A stretch of 25,221 nucleotides of DNA from positions 1-25,221 of the IMG/VR virus record IMGVR_UViG_3300020478_000059. One strand, written 5' to 3'. The translations under genes and the position numbers were made by a program. Shown here in pieces: positions 13,236 through 20,865 of this stretch; positions within the stretch are counted from its first letter, which is position 1, and each line of letters begins with the position of its first letter. The notes beneath the pieces are model-generated. The model saw nothing but the letters and a program-made list of their open reading frames with translations. It did not search any database and had not been told where the DNA came from. This DNA comes from a virus.

Positions 13236-15980
13236 ATGGAAACGCTTCAAGGTTATAAAACTGACTTTGCTGGAAGAGATGGTTTCATCTGGTGGGTTGG
13301 TGAAGTGGAAAATATTGACGACCCATCCGAACTAGGTAGGGTCAAAGTTCGTATTATCGGTTGGTATACTGGTAATAAGTCGAATAAGGGTGCGGACGCA
13401 TACACGAAGACGTTACCTACGGAAAATCTTCCATGGGCAACTGTTCTACTACCAACTGACAAACCACAGACAAAGAACGCAGGTACAACAACAGAACTGC
13501 AACCTGGTGCTTTCGTTTTAGGATTCTTCCTAGACGGTGAAGAAGCACAACTTCCTGTTGTCATGGGTTCATTCCGTGGATTCCGTCAGGCAAGTGATCA
13601 GAAGTCTGCTACTGGTAAGGAGAAGGGAGCACAGGAGACAACTAAAGCAACAACCATTGCTGCTATTGATAACGCAGAGAAACATGCTACCGATACACCA
13701 CAGCAAAAAACTTTAACTGGACAAAAAAATTACGGTGGTGGTCAGTTCGTCAAGGATCAATCAAAAGCACCAGCAACACCTTCAGGTGGACAAGAGGAAT
13801 CAAGAGGTGCAGGTCTAAGTTCTGCTGAAATTATTACTCCAGGTAACGCTGTAACCAATCCAATCAAACCTCCTACTGAATCACAAGAGGTTGCTGATGG
13901 TGCTGCTGGACCTGGTGGTGGAGGATTTGAGAAAGGTCTAACTCGTATGCTGACAGAGTTAGGTAACATGACTTCTAGTCTTGCTCAGTCTAGTGATGGT
14001 CAGTTCATCTCCATGATTACTGGTCATAAGGTGAACGGTGACAAGATCATGGAACACCTTGGTAATATCGCTAACTACATTTCGTCAGCAATATCCGCTA
14101 TTCTTGCACCATTGAAGGAATTTCTCGCAGAGATAATGGTCAAGATCGTTAATGCGGTCGTGAAAGCAATATCTTCATTCGTTCCTATTGGTGTTATCAC
14201 TGCTATATTGAGTCTGATCAGTGCAATTCTGGACATGTTCTGTATGCCGCACCCTGCATGGTTGGGTCTGGTACAGAGTGCATTAACGAATGTCACAGCA
14301 TTTGCTGACCAGATGGTAGGTATGGTAGCAAATAAGATTTCTACCATTACATCTCAGATCGCTTCTAAGGTTCAGGGTGTAACTGACAAGATCTTAGGTG
14401 GTATCACTTCTGCTATCGATAATGTTAGGAACATTGCAGACACAGTTGTATCAGGTATATCAGCAGTTAAGAATGCTATTGAGGGTATTGGTAAGTTAGG
14501 TAATACTCTTAAGACTATGATGAACATTGACTTCACCAAACTTGACTGGGGAAGTCTATTAGGTATTCTATTAGCAATCCTTGGAGCATTATTCAAGAAG
14601 GATTGTGGGAGGAAAATAAAACGACCGAAGACGAAACAGTGGTTCCCCTTATTGGGATCCACTGAATGCGAAGACGTAACAGAGTTTATTTCTGGTGGAG
14701 CACTTCCAACAGGATTAAAGGATTGGAGTGAAACTCCTGGTTCTCCTTCTGGTTATATTGACGGATTATTCAGTAGTATGAATTCTAGGGTGACTGAGGT
14801 TCAGTCATTCTTGGATGGTAGTCGTGTCATCCATAATGCTACTAAGGGTAAGGAGTTTAAGGCAGAGCAAGGTCCAGGTGGTGTATCGACTTTCCAAGAT
14901 AACCAAGGAAATGAGCACAAGAACGTACCTAACAATGAGACTAAGATCATTGCACGTGACTCTGCTACTAACGTCAAGAAGAATTTAATCGTTACGGTTG
15001 AGGGTGACTACAACCTTAAAGTCCATGGTAACTGGAACATTGAGGTTGAGGGTGCTATCAATAACAACCAAGGTAATGGACCTCAAGCGAAAGCAGAGGG
15101 ATCATCCAAGACTGCAACAGTAAATACTGATTCTGGAGCAGCAACCAGTGGTGGTAGTGATAGTAGTAGTAGCGATAGTGATAGTAGTTCTAATATGATT
15201 ATTCGTGGTAGTGATCTTGTTCAGATCCCTGCTATGAAGAAGCGTTTAGAAACCTTAGAAGAGAGGATACTGCGTGAGGATGATGAGTTCTACTCTAGTC
15301 TGAAACCCCTGAACCCACAGGGTGCTGGTAGGGTAAGTCCTCCAATGAAATACACAAATCTTAGTACTAGTACAGAGGATGATACTGAACAGCGTTCTGG
15401 TGATCGTAAAGCAGGTGACCATGATATAGCATATTCAGGTGACGTACGGATACAGGGTAACCAAGTCAGCATCAGTGCTATTACTAACCTTAAACTCAAT
15501 GGTAACCAGATTAAGATTGAGGGTAACAACATTACCAACTCAGCAGATGGTGAGATAGTCAACGAAGCACAGTGGATCACTTCATTCTTGAACTGTGGTC
15601 GTTTTGAGTTCGTTGCGCTGTTTAACCCTATGGCAACCATTGCAGGACAATATAGTATTGTGAAGGGTGCTATAGTCGATGTGACTACAGACCAACCCTT
15701 CCCAGGTGCAACCCCTGCTGCCCAGGTCAGGTTAACGCTGGCAAACACCATGCCAACGACCATCGCTGACATCATGACTGGTGGTCAACCAGCAGTCCAT
15801 TTCACGTTCGTGTCCACTCCTACAGGTGGCATAGGTGAAATTGTAACATGTGCTAGCGGTGCTATAATAAACCAGACTACAACAGGACTTTGCTCGTATG
15901 GTGTGAACACTGGATTTGCTGCATTTGGTTGCGCTGTAGGTCCAAACCAGGTCTATGGGTTGCCATTACTCCTCAATTGA
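13236..15980 (+). CDS. 5: Baseplate hub/spike protein, gp5-like, without lysozyme domain
   Basis: In T4, gp5 has an OB fold, a lysozyme domain and a triple beta-helix needle. This 914-residue protein keeps both ends. Residues 1-115 are OB-fold-like (DPSELGRVKVRIIGW, LPWATVLLPTD, LQPGAFVLGFFLDGE, LPVVMGSF). Residues about 580-610 show gp5/VgrG-type beta-helix repeats (VTVEGDYNLKVHGNWNIEVEG). Between them are a Gly/Thr/Gln-rich linker (115-235) and a long hydrophobic Ile/Ala/Val-rich helical region (275-460) with no lysozyme signature. A Ser/Asp-rich spacer (638-652) separates a second beta-rich C-terminal part. Lysozyme activity appears instead in the second tape-measure-like protein. It probably forms the membrane-piercing spike and contacts the gp27-like hub. 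An alternative is a phage-specific VgrG-like spike. Confidence 0.75.
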   Translation: METLQGYKTDFAGRDGFIWWVGEVENIDDPSELGRVKVRIIGWYTGNKSNKGADAYTKTLPTENLPWATVLLPTDKPQTKNAGTTTELQPGAFVLGFFLDGEEAQLPVVMGSFRGFRQASDQKSATGKEKGAQETTKATTIAAIDNAEKHATDTPQQKTLTGQKNYGGGQFVKDQSKAPATPSGGQEESRGAGLSSAEIITPGNAVTNPIKPPTESQEVADGAAGPGGGGFEKGLTRMLTELGNMTSSLAQSSDGQFISMITGHKVNGDKIMEHLGNIANYISSAISAILAPLKEFLAEIMVKIVNAVVKAISSFVPIGVITAILSLISAILDMFCMPHPAWLGLVQSALTNVTAFADQMVGMVANKISTITSQIASKVQGVTDKILGGITSAIDNVRNIADTVVSGISAVKNAIEGIGKLGNTLKTMMNIDFTKLDWGSLLGILLAILGALFKKDCGRKIKRPKTKQWFPLLGSTECEDVTEFISGGALPTGLKDWSETPGSPSGYIDGLFSSMNSRVTEVQSFLDGSRVIHNATKGKEFKAEQGPGGVSTFQDNQGNEHKNVPNNETKIIARDSATNVKKNLIVTVEGDYNLKVHGNWNIEVEGAINNNQGNGPQAKAEGSSKTATVNTDSGAATSGGSDSSSSDSDSSSNMIIRGSDLVQIPAMKKRLETLEERILREDDEFYSSLKPLNPQGAGRVSPPMKYTNLSTSTEDDTEQRSGDRKAGDHDIAYSGDVRIQGNQVSISAITNLKLNGNQIKIEGNNITNSADGEIVNEAQWITSFLNCGRFEFVALFNPMATIAGQYSIVKGAIVDVTTDQPFPGATPAAQVRLTLANTMPTTIADIMTGGQPAVHFTFVSTPTGGIGEIVTCASGAIINQTTTGLCSYGVNTGFAAFGCAVGPNQVYGLPLLLN

Positions 15981-15988
15981 TGTATACT
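15960..15988 (+). promoter_or_regulatory. Candidate sigma70-type promoter before accessory module
   Basis: TTGCCA (15960-15965) and TATACT (15983-15988) are separated by 17 bases, each one mismatch from TTGACA and TATAAT. The predicted start is within about ten bases of the ATG at 15998, so the transcript would have almost no leader. This differs from the late boxes elsewhere and could allow earlier expression. The match lies partly in the gp5-like coding end and may be chance. Confidence 0.4.
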
Positions 15989-15997
15989 GACTGAATC

Positions 15998-16195
15998 ATG
16001 TCTAATGAAACTACCTTGGAACACGTTTGGTTTTACGTACCCCAACGACGACTGGTCATCCAGGACAGTGAAGGGTACCAAGAAGAAATTCAATGGAAGT
16101 TCGATGAAGAGGGTGCCGAAGGGTTCCTTGAAACCATTATGAACGTTCGTGAAACTGTACCTGCCGAAGACATCTGTTTCGTGTATAATAAATGA
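15998..16195 (+). CDS. Hypothetical small acidic protein
   Basis: The product is 65 residues, acidic, with no membrane segment: LEHVWFYVPQRRLVIQDSEG, then a Glu-rich middle. It has no recognised domain and only a few hydrophobic strands, suggesting one small alpha/beta fold. The stop overlaps the next start by four bases (ATGA), so the two are probably coupled and may form a pair. The gap to gp5 is 17 bases and holds a sigma70-like promoter candidate. It is the first gene of the accessory module between the spike gene and the HNH gene. Confidence 0.55.
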   Translation: MSNETTLEHVWFYVPQRRLVIQDSEGYQEEIQWKFDEEGAEGFLETIMNVRETVPAEDICFVYNK

Positions 16196-16458
16196 ATAAC
16201 GTTATTGAAGTATCAGAAGAGGAAGCAGTAGAAAATCTACAGTTTTTAATTAACCTCGTTGATAGAGGTACCTCTGTTAAAATTATCCGTTCAGGAGGTA
16301 GACGGATAATGATGGTTCCACTTCCTTCTGTGCAAGAAGAAATTGCACCGAATGAAATTGATTCACTTCCAGTTGACACCTCCTTTGTGAACCCTACCGC
16401 AACTCAAAATTATGTCGCAGAGTCCTTATCGGAGATGTCGAGAGAATTTAACAATTGA
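16192..16458 (+). CDS. Phd/YefM antitoxin-like small protein
   Basis: The product is 88 residues. The first 50 match the general Phd/YefM antitoxin N-terminal pattern: NVIEVSEEEAVENLQFLINLVDRG, then VKIIRSGGRR and MMVPL, corresponding to the usual 'is-x-sea-x-x-n-l ... v-x-i-t-r-x-G ... vp' layout of this DNA-binding fold. Family members repress transcription and neutralise a toxin through their C-terminal part. Here the C-terminus is acidic and Ser/Asn/Thr-rich. No toxin (Doc or RelE type) is visible next to it; the neighbours are a 65-residue and a 71-residue unknown protein. It may be an orphan regulator or an anti-toxin defence factor. The start overlaps the previous gene by four bases. 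Confidence 0.5.
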   Translation: MNNVIEVSEEEAVENLQFLINLVDRGTSVKIIRSGGRRIMMVPLPSVQEEIAPNEIDSLPVDTSFVNPTATQNYVAESLSEMSREFNN

Positions 16459-16627
16459 CACAAAAATTTGGTACAGTGAACATGACTGCAAGTTCCATTG
16501 GACCTTGATTGCATATGAATCAGATATGCACACTGGTACTGCTGATCACATTGCACAAGCAATGATCGATATTGAACGTACCATTGATTATGTCATGTAT
16601 TCTACGAGTGGACAAAATGAGAACTGA
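16412..16627 (+). CDS. Hypothetical small protein overlapping the Phd-like gene
   Basis: The longest form is 71 residues from an ATG at 16412, which overlaps the previous gene by 47 bases. The sequence after residue 13 is the convincing part (IDTKIWYSEHDCKFHWTLI, then TADHIAQAMIDIERTIDYV), and the first 12 residues may be untranslated. No strong start codon is seen closer to the stop of the Phd-like gene, so the start is uncertain. No known family is recognised. The body could be a small alpha/beta domain with a C-terminal helix. Its position just after an antitoxin-like gene would fit a toxin partner, but nothing in its sequence supports a toxin family. Confidence 0.45.
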   Translation: MSQSPYRRCRENLTIDTKIWYSEHDCKFHWTLIAYESDMHTGTADHIAQAMIDIERTIDYVMYSTSGQNEN

Positions 16628-16659
16628 CCACTCAAGCGGGTGATTCTATATACATAGTC

Positions 16660-16665
16660 TATAAT
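16660..16665 (+). promoter_or_regulatory. TATAAT -10-like box before HNH gene
   Basis: A perfect TATAAT lies in the 59-base gap between the small gene and the HNH gene, 21 bases before the ATG. No acceptable -35 was found at 15-19 bases upstream. The gap is AT-rich, so the box is suggestive only. Confidence 0.25.
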
Positions 16666-16686
16666 TGATTCAGATCAAACAAGACT

Positions 16687-17235
16687 ATGAAATTGAATCC
16701 TAAGCAGACCTTGAAATCCTGTGTAACGGAAATTCTAGAACAGGATCCTGACTTCAATATTGTATTCTTCCTAGAGCAGGAAGGTATCGTGAAACCTAAG
16801 AGGAAGTTTAGAGAGTTGAGTGTAGCAGATCTATGTGACAAGTATGAGTTGAGAGAAGATGTCTGGGATACCAGTGTTGTACATCCTAAGTTCGGTAAAC
16901 TAGACAAGCGTTGCGTTGGCAACATCTATCGTAAGAAGGACAACAGACTGATGAAAGGTGGATGGGATGGTTCTAAGAGTTATCGTACCATTGCACTATC
17001 TGCAAAGAGTGTTGTAACAGGTGAGAATATCACACGCAATGTTCAATTCCACACCATCGCATTTGCTCTTTACAACAAGAGATGGAATGATTCCCCAGTT
17101 TTAGACCACAAAGATGATAATAAACTGAATAATACAGGTCCAAATCTGGTAGAAGAGACATATACAACTAACCAATGGCAACGCAAGGCAAACATTGCTA
17201 TGGGGTTAATTAAACGTACAGAATCATCTGTATAA
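16687..17235 (+). CDS. HNH-type homing endonuclease
   Basis: The product is 182 residues. The C-terminal half has the HNH layout seen in phage homing endonucleases: NVQFHTIAFALYNKRW, then DHKDDNKLNNTGPNL with H141 and Asp pair, and T-x-x-x-N near residues 158-162 where the last metal ligand is usually H or N. The N-terminal half, with a basic K/R region around residue 36-41, may be the DNA-binding part. Such free-standing enzymes cut DNA at or near their own insertion point and spread their gene. No intron is visible in neighbours. It lies between the spike gene module and the fibre genes and ends at an exact late box, which belongs to the next gene. Confidence 0.75.
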   Translation: MKLNPKQTLKSCVTEILEQDPDFNIVFFLEQEGIVKPKRKFRELSVADLCDKYELREDVWDTSVVHPKFGKLDKRCVGNIYRKKDNRLMKGGWDGSKSYRTIALSAKSVVTGENITRNVQFHTIAFALYNKRWNDSPVLDHKDDNKLNNTGPNLVEETYTTNQWQRKANIAMGLIKRTESSV

Positions 17236-17238
17236 ATA
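17231..17238 (+). promoter_or_regulatory. T4-type late promoter box TATAAATA
   Basis: This is an exact TATAAATA, overlapping the HNH stop codon and ending 30 bases before the GTG start of the fibre gene at 17269. It is the best plus-strand late box in the window and probably restarts late transcription after the accessory insertion. Confidence 0.7.
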
Positions 17239-17268
17239 AATATACGAGAACTTGTGTGAAGATCTGTA

Positions 17269-18603
17269 GTGGCAACTAAAAGAATATCCCAGTTAGACAC
17301 GATTGCAGATTCGTTAGTTACGGGTGAGGCAGTTTTACCCATCGTAATTTCCGATCCTCTAATCCCTAACCGAAAATCAAAAGTCAATCAATTATTCCGA
17401 GGAGTGTCAGCAGGATCGCAAACTGCTCCTGGAATGGCGTTCGATCTTGACCGAGACAGTGGTATATACCAATCAGCAGTTGATGAATTAGGTATCACTT
17501 TTGGTACTGCTGCTGTATATTATTCTCGTGTTGCAAACAACGATGGATCTAGCACCCTTAACAGTAGGGTAATTGATACTGCATCCGCTAACTCGAACTT
17601 CCAGGTGACCCCACAGGGATCTGGATTTTTTACTGTTAATGGTATAGCACAGTTTACAGACCAAAACACAATAGTACAGGGTGCACAGAACCCTGGCAAA
17701 AGATTTTACTTTAATGCCGACACAGTTTCCTCACAGACTGGTACACGTCGGATGGACATGCCTAATGTAGGTACGTTGACATCCACCACTCTGTTAGGAG
17801 ATAATACATTCCAGACTATTAGTAACAAAAGTATTGTTATTAAAGACCAAGACCTACAGATCACTGGTTCTACTGACATTACTAAGGTTGCTAAGTTTGA
17901 GACTGACGCATGGGAGTCTCCAGGTACACACACTTATAAGTTACCTGACTTTGGTGCTACACAAACACAGTCAACACTTCTGGACGACATTACAGAACAG
18001 AATGTTACCAATAAGAACATGGTTAACCCCACGTTCTCTGGTACTCCTTCTCTAGATCCAAACGATCCTACTGAGAAGATTATATTTGATCAAAGTTTAC
18101 TTACACAAGATAGGACGGTAACTTTTCCCGACTTGAATGTGATTGTTGTTGGTGAAGCATCAACACAGACTTTGACCAATAAATCATATGCTGGTGCAGT
18201 ATTTCAGGATACAGCAGACACCACTAAGAAGGTTAACTTTAACCTCACAAACTTAAATACTAACTCCACTTTAGACTTTACTTTCCCAGAGGGAAGTATC
18301 GCATTCCCTCTAAATAATGGAGGTAACAGTAATGTAATTGTTGCTGAACAAGCAACACAAATTGTCAATAACAAGATCTTACAGAACGCAAGTTTTGATA
18401 ACCCAATTGAGGTTGATGGTCGAGTTAACATTGATGTAAGTAACATTACTGAAACGGTTAACATCCAGTTCCCGAACGCAAGTGCAACACTACTTTCAAC
18501 TAACAATATAAGTGATGTTGCTATTAGTTTCGGTGGACCTTTATCAGCACCAGTATTATCGGGTGCTGTTCGACTACAATCCTATTTCCAAGCAGGTTGG
18601 TAA
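17269..18603 (+). CDS. Virion structural protein with short fibre-type repeats
   Basis: The product is 444 residues and starts at GTG (ATKRISQLDTI follows). The N-terminus resembles cyanophage structural proteins that begin with a short ATKRISQL sequence. Residues 183 to the end hold about four units of roughly 60 residues, each beginning with a T-x-NK-type motif (ISNKSIV, VTNKNMV, LTNKSYA, VNNKILQ at about 183, 245, 302, 365) and containing a hydrophobic FP strand. These look like beta-rich fibre units. It is probably a tail fibre or baseplate appendage with receptor-binding potential. No catalytic site is seen. The gene runs straight into the next structural gene (six-base gap), so both are likely on one late transcript. 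Confidence 0.65.
   Translation: MATKRISQLDTIADSLVTGEAVLPIVISDPLIPNRKSKVNQLFRGVSAGSQTAPGMAFDLDRDSGIYQSAVDELGITFGTAAVYYSRVANNDGSSTLNSRVIDTASANSNFQVTPQGSGFFTVNGIAQFTDQNTIVQGAQNPGKRFYFNADTVSSQTGTRRMDMPNVGTLTSTTLLGDNTFQTISNKSIVIKDQDLQITGSTDITKVAKFETDAWESPGTHTYKLPDFGATQTQSTLLDDITEQNVTNKNMVNPTFSGTPSLDPNDPTEKIIFDQSLLTQDRTVTFPDLNVIVVGEASTQTLTNKSYAGAVFQDTADTTKKVNFNLTNLNTNSTLDFTFPEGSIAFPLNNGGNSNVIVAEQATQIVNNKILQNASFDNPIEVDGRVNIDVSNITETVNIQFPNASATLLSTNNISDVAISFGGPLSAPVLSGAVRLQSYFQAGW
17815..18540 (+). repeat. Four degenerate ~60-residue coding repeats
   Basis: Four units start at about bases 17815, 18001, 18172 and 18361, spaced 57-63 codons apart. Each opens with an NK-type motif. The DNA is diverged, so the repeat is visible at protein level only. 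Confidence 0.5.
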
Positions 18604-18609
18604 TAACAA

Positions 18610-20823
18610 ATGACAGCAGGAAGACTTAAAGCGACAGATCTACCCGCTACTACAAATACGGTAGTTTATCAAGCAGATATAGACCACACTGCCAGTGTGC
18701 TCGTAACTGCTGCCAACCGTACGGCGGGTGCACTCGATTATCGTTTAGCGATAAGAGATTACGATCAAATACTAAGAATACAAGGACCACAAGTAAACTC
18801 AAATGGTGGTGTCGCTTCCACTCATAAGTTTGCTAAGGGTAATCCTATTAGTGCTTACAAGTTAGTGGTAAGTCCTGGTTTTACATTCCAGGATTCGGTA
18901 CCAGGTGCAACCATTACAACAACTAATGAGTCTAAAGCACAGTTATTGGACGTATTCAAACCCACTGACACCATCACTCAGTATGTTCAGTTTAAAGATA
19001 TATCTGACATACTATGGGATAGTGTAGTTGGTATTCCTATAGGTGGAGAAACAATCACAGGTGGTACGTCTGGTTTTACAGCAACACATCGTGGATATAT
19101 TGCTGGTACCACAACTTCTCATATTGAGATCCCTGATGTTGCTAGTAATGCTACTTCCATTAAGGTATCTCGTAACGCAGGTTTAGCAGACAATATGTAC
19201 CTTACTATTGGTACTGTTGATGCTGCTACGACAGAGATTGCTACCATTGATGTAGGTGGTATTAATACAGGAAATAATACACTCACAATTACTCGTGGTG
19301 CATTAGCAACAACAGCAAGAGCAGTTAAGGCAGGAGAATTTATTACTGCGTTTAGTGCATCTGCTACTACCACGACAATTAACGAGGGTGCAACATATGC
19401 TACTGGTGACGTAACTCTAACGTTAACAGATGCAACTGGTTTCTTAACTGGTTCATTCATTGTCATTGACAATGAAGTTCTTGAGGTTAATGATGTTAAT
19501 GGTAATGACCTCACTGTTACTAGAGGACGTTATGGTACTGCTGATGTAGACCATAATAATGGTGCTACTGTCACAGCATTGACAGATAACGGTCAATACC
19601 TCTTGAATTATTTCACTGAGGCAGAGGCAGTTACATTTGGAGGAAGTAACGCTACTGCTGCCTGCAACTTCGCTGTGGGTTCTTCTAGTATTGAGATTAC
19701 TTCTAGTTACATTCTGTCTCCAACTGGTGTTAACGCAACCGATCATGAGATAGTTGAACCAGTTGAAATTAATAATGAAAGAACATATAGATTTGATCAA
19801 GAGCACGCATCCAATGCTGGTCACCCACTGAAATTCTCTGGAGATAATGAAGAGGGTGCTAACTCACCAACTGGTACTGAGTACACTACGGGTGTTACTA
19901 AGGTTGGTACTGCTGGACAAGCAGGTGCATATAGTGAGATAACTGTCTCAGACACAATACCTACTACATTCTATGCATACTCTGACGCTGGTACTGCTGG
20001 TGGTCCTGCTGCTGATGAGGGTGCTGGTTTCACATTCAGTCCAATTCTTGATCCTTTTTACACTACAATTTACATATACAAATTATCAGGTGAACCATTT
20101 ACAGTAGCAGATACATTTACCATTGGTACTACTACTCAGACTATTCAGGCAAATGGTGTGATTGCTGGACCTTATGGGTATGTTCATGCATGGGATGCTG
20201 ATACTGCCTTACTTAAGGTATCGAAAGATATAGGATCCGCTGATTTTGCTGCTGGTGATTTCTTCTATACAACACCTACACGTAACCTATTAAGTAGGAC
20301 GCTTGTTGAGGTTGTTGATGGTAAGATTTTAACCATTGATAATATTGGTGCTGCTGATGCATCTCGTACACAGGGTACTTATAACTCTGTAGCGTGGTCT
20401 TCTGCTGCTTCTGGAGCAAGTGCAACATTTAATGTTGTAGTTGATGGTTCTGGTGCATGCACTGTAACTGTAGTTGATGGTGGTAAGAACTTTGCTGCTG
20501 CTGAAACTATTACAGTTGCAGACTCACAACTTGGTGCTGGTGGTGCTGCAAACTTTACGTTTAATGCTGCTACTGTTTCTACTGGTGTTCATGTAGGAAC
20601 AACTACAGTTGAAGATCATGACTGGATACATTATGATAAAGAAATTGCTGCTAATTCACAGCAACGTGATTCTGCTATTGTTGTTGGTCCAGGTCAGAAT
20701 TTGATAGCACACGGAAGTGGTGCTGATATATCTGTTGTGGTTCAAGGATTTGAAACTGTTTCTTCTGACTATACAATTATTCATCTTCCTAAGGATACAT
20801 CCGAAGGTGGTCCTGGTGGTTAA
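18610..20823 (+). CDS. Large beta-rich virion structural protein
   Basis: The product is 737 residues, low in Cys and rich in Gly, Thr, Ala and Asp. It begins MTAGRLKATDLPATTNTVVY, common to structural proteins of cyanophages. The N-terminal 130 residues look like a virion-attachment domain. Residues about 170-330 contain two Thr-Gly-rich domains with D-A-T-G-F-L-T-G-S-F-I-V-I-DNEVLEV and LTVTRGRYGT motifs, a pattern common in phage adhesin repeats. Residues about 395-455 carry YRFDQEHASNAGHPLKFS and EYTTGVTKVGTAGQAGAY, a cupredoxin-like or YHYD-type domain seen in phage structural proteins. The C-terminal 200 residues include another Gly-rich domain. A fibre or capsid decoration role is likely. 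It starts six bases after the previous gene. Confidence 0.65.
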   Translation: MTAGRLKATDLPATTNTVVYQADIDHTASVLVTAANRTAGALDYRLAIRDYDQILRIQGPQVNSNGGVASTHKFAKGNPISAYKLVVSPGFTFQDSVPGATITTTNESKAQLLDVFKPTDTITQYVQFKDISDILWDSVVGIPIGGETITGGTSGFTATHRGYIAGTTTSHIEIPDVASNATSIKVSRNAGLADNMYLTIGTVDAATTEIATIDVGGINTGNNTLTITRGALATTARAVKAGEFITAFSASATTTTINEGATYATGDVTLTLTDATGFLTGSFIVIDNEVLEVNDVNGNDLTVTRGRYGTADVDHNNGATVTALTDNGQYLLNYFTEAEAVTFGGSNATAACNFAVGSSSIEITSSYILSPTGVNATDHEIVEPVEINNERTYRFDQEHASNAGHPLKFSGDNEEGANSPTGTEYTTGVTKVGTAGQAGAYSEITVSDTIPTTFYAYSDAGTAGGPAADEGAGFTFSPILDPFYTTIYIYKLSGEPFTVADTFTIGTTTQTIQANGVIAGPYGYVHAWDADTALLKVSKDIGSADFAAGDFFYTTPTRNLLSRTLVEVVDGKILTIDNIGAADASRTQGTYNSVAWSSAASGASATFNVVVDGSGACTVTVVDGGKNFAAAETITVADSQLGAGGAANFTFNAATVSTGVHVGTTTVEDHDWIHYDKEIAANSQQRDSAIVVGPGQNLIAHGSGADISVVVQGFETVSSDYTIIHLPKDTSEGGPGG

Positions 20824-20831
20824 TGACCTCC

Positions 20832-20839
20832 AATAAATA
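20832..20839 (+). promoter_or_regulatory. Late-promoter-like box AATAAATA
   Basis: AATAAATA matches T4 TATAAATA at seven of eight positions in the 42-base gap and ends 26 bases before the next ATG. An AGGTAGGA stretch further on (about 20847-20854) may assist ribosome binding. Confidence 0.5.
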
Positions 20840-20865
20840 GTAAAATAGGTAGGATCCCGAAATAA

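Noticed and set aside
15290-15775. Minus-strand open frame of 161 codons at the end of the gp5-like gene
   Set aside because: The plus-strand protein continues without a break through it, and the minus protein has no recognised pattern.
16455-16483. TTGACA followed by TACAGT or GAACAT as a promoter
   Set aside because: TACAGT is only 11 bases away, and the 16-18 base positions give poor -10 matches, so the TTGACA is probably chance in coding sequence.
16192-16627. Phd-like gene and the following small gene as a complete toxin-antitoxin pair
   Set aside because: The second protein shows no Doc, RelE or other known toxin features, so only the antitoxin-like half is supported.
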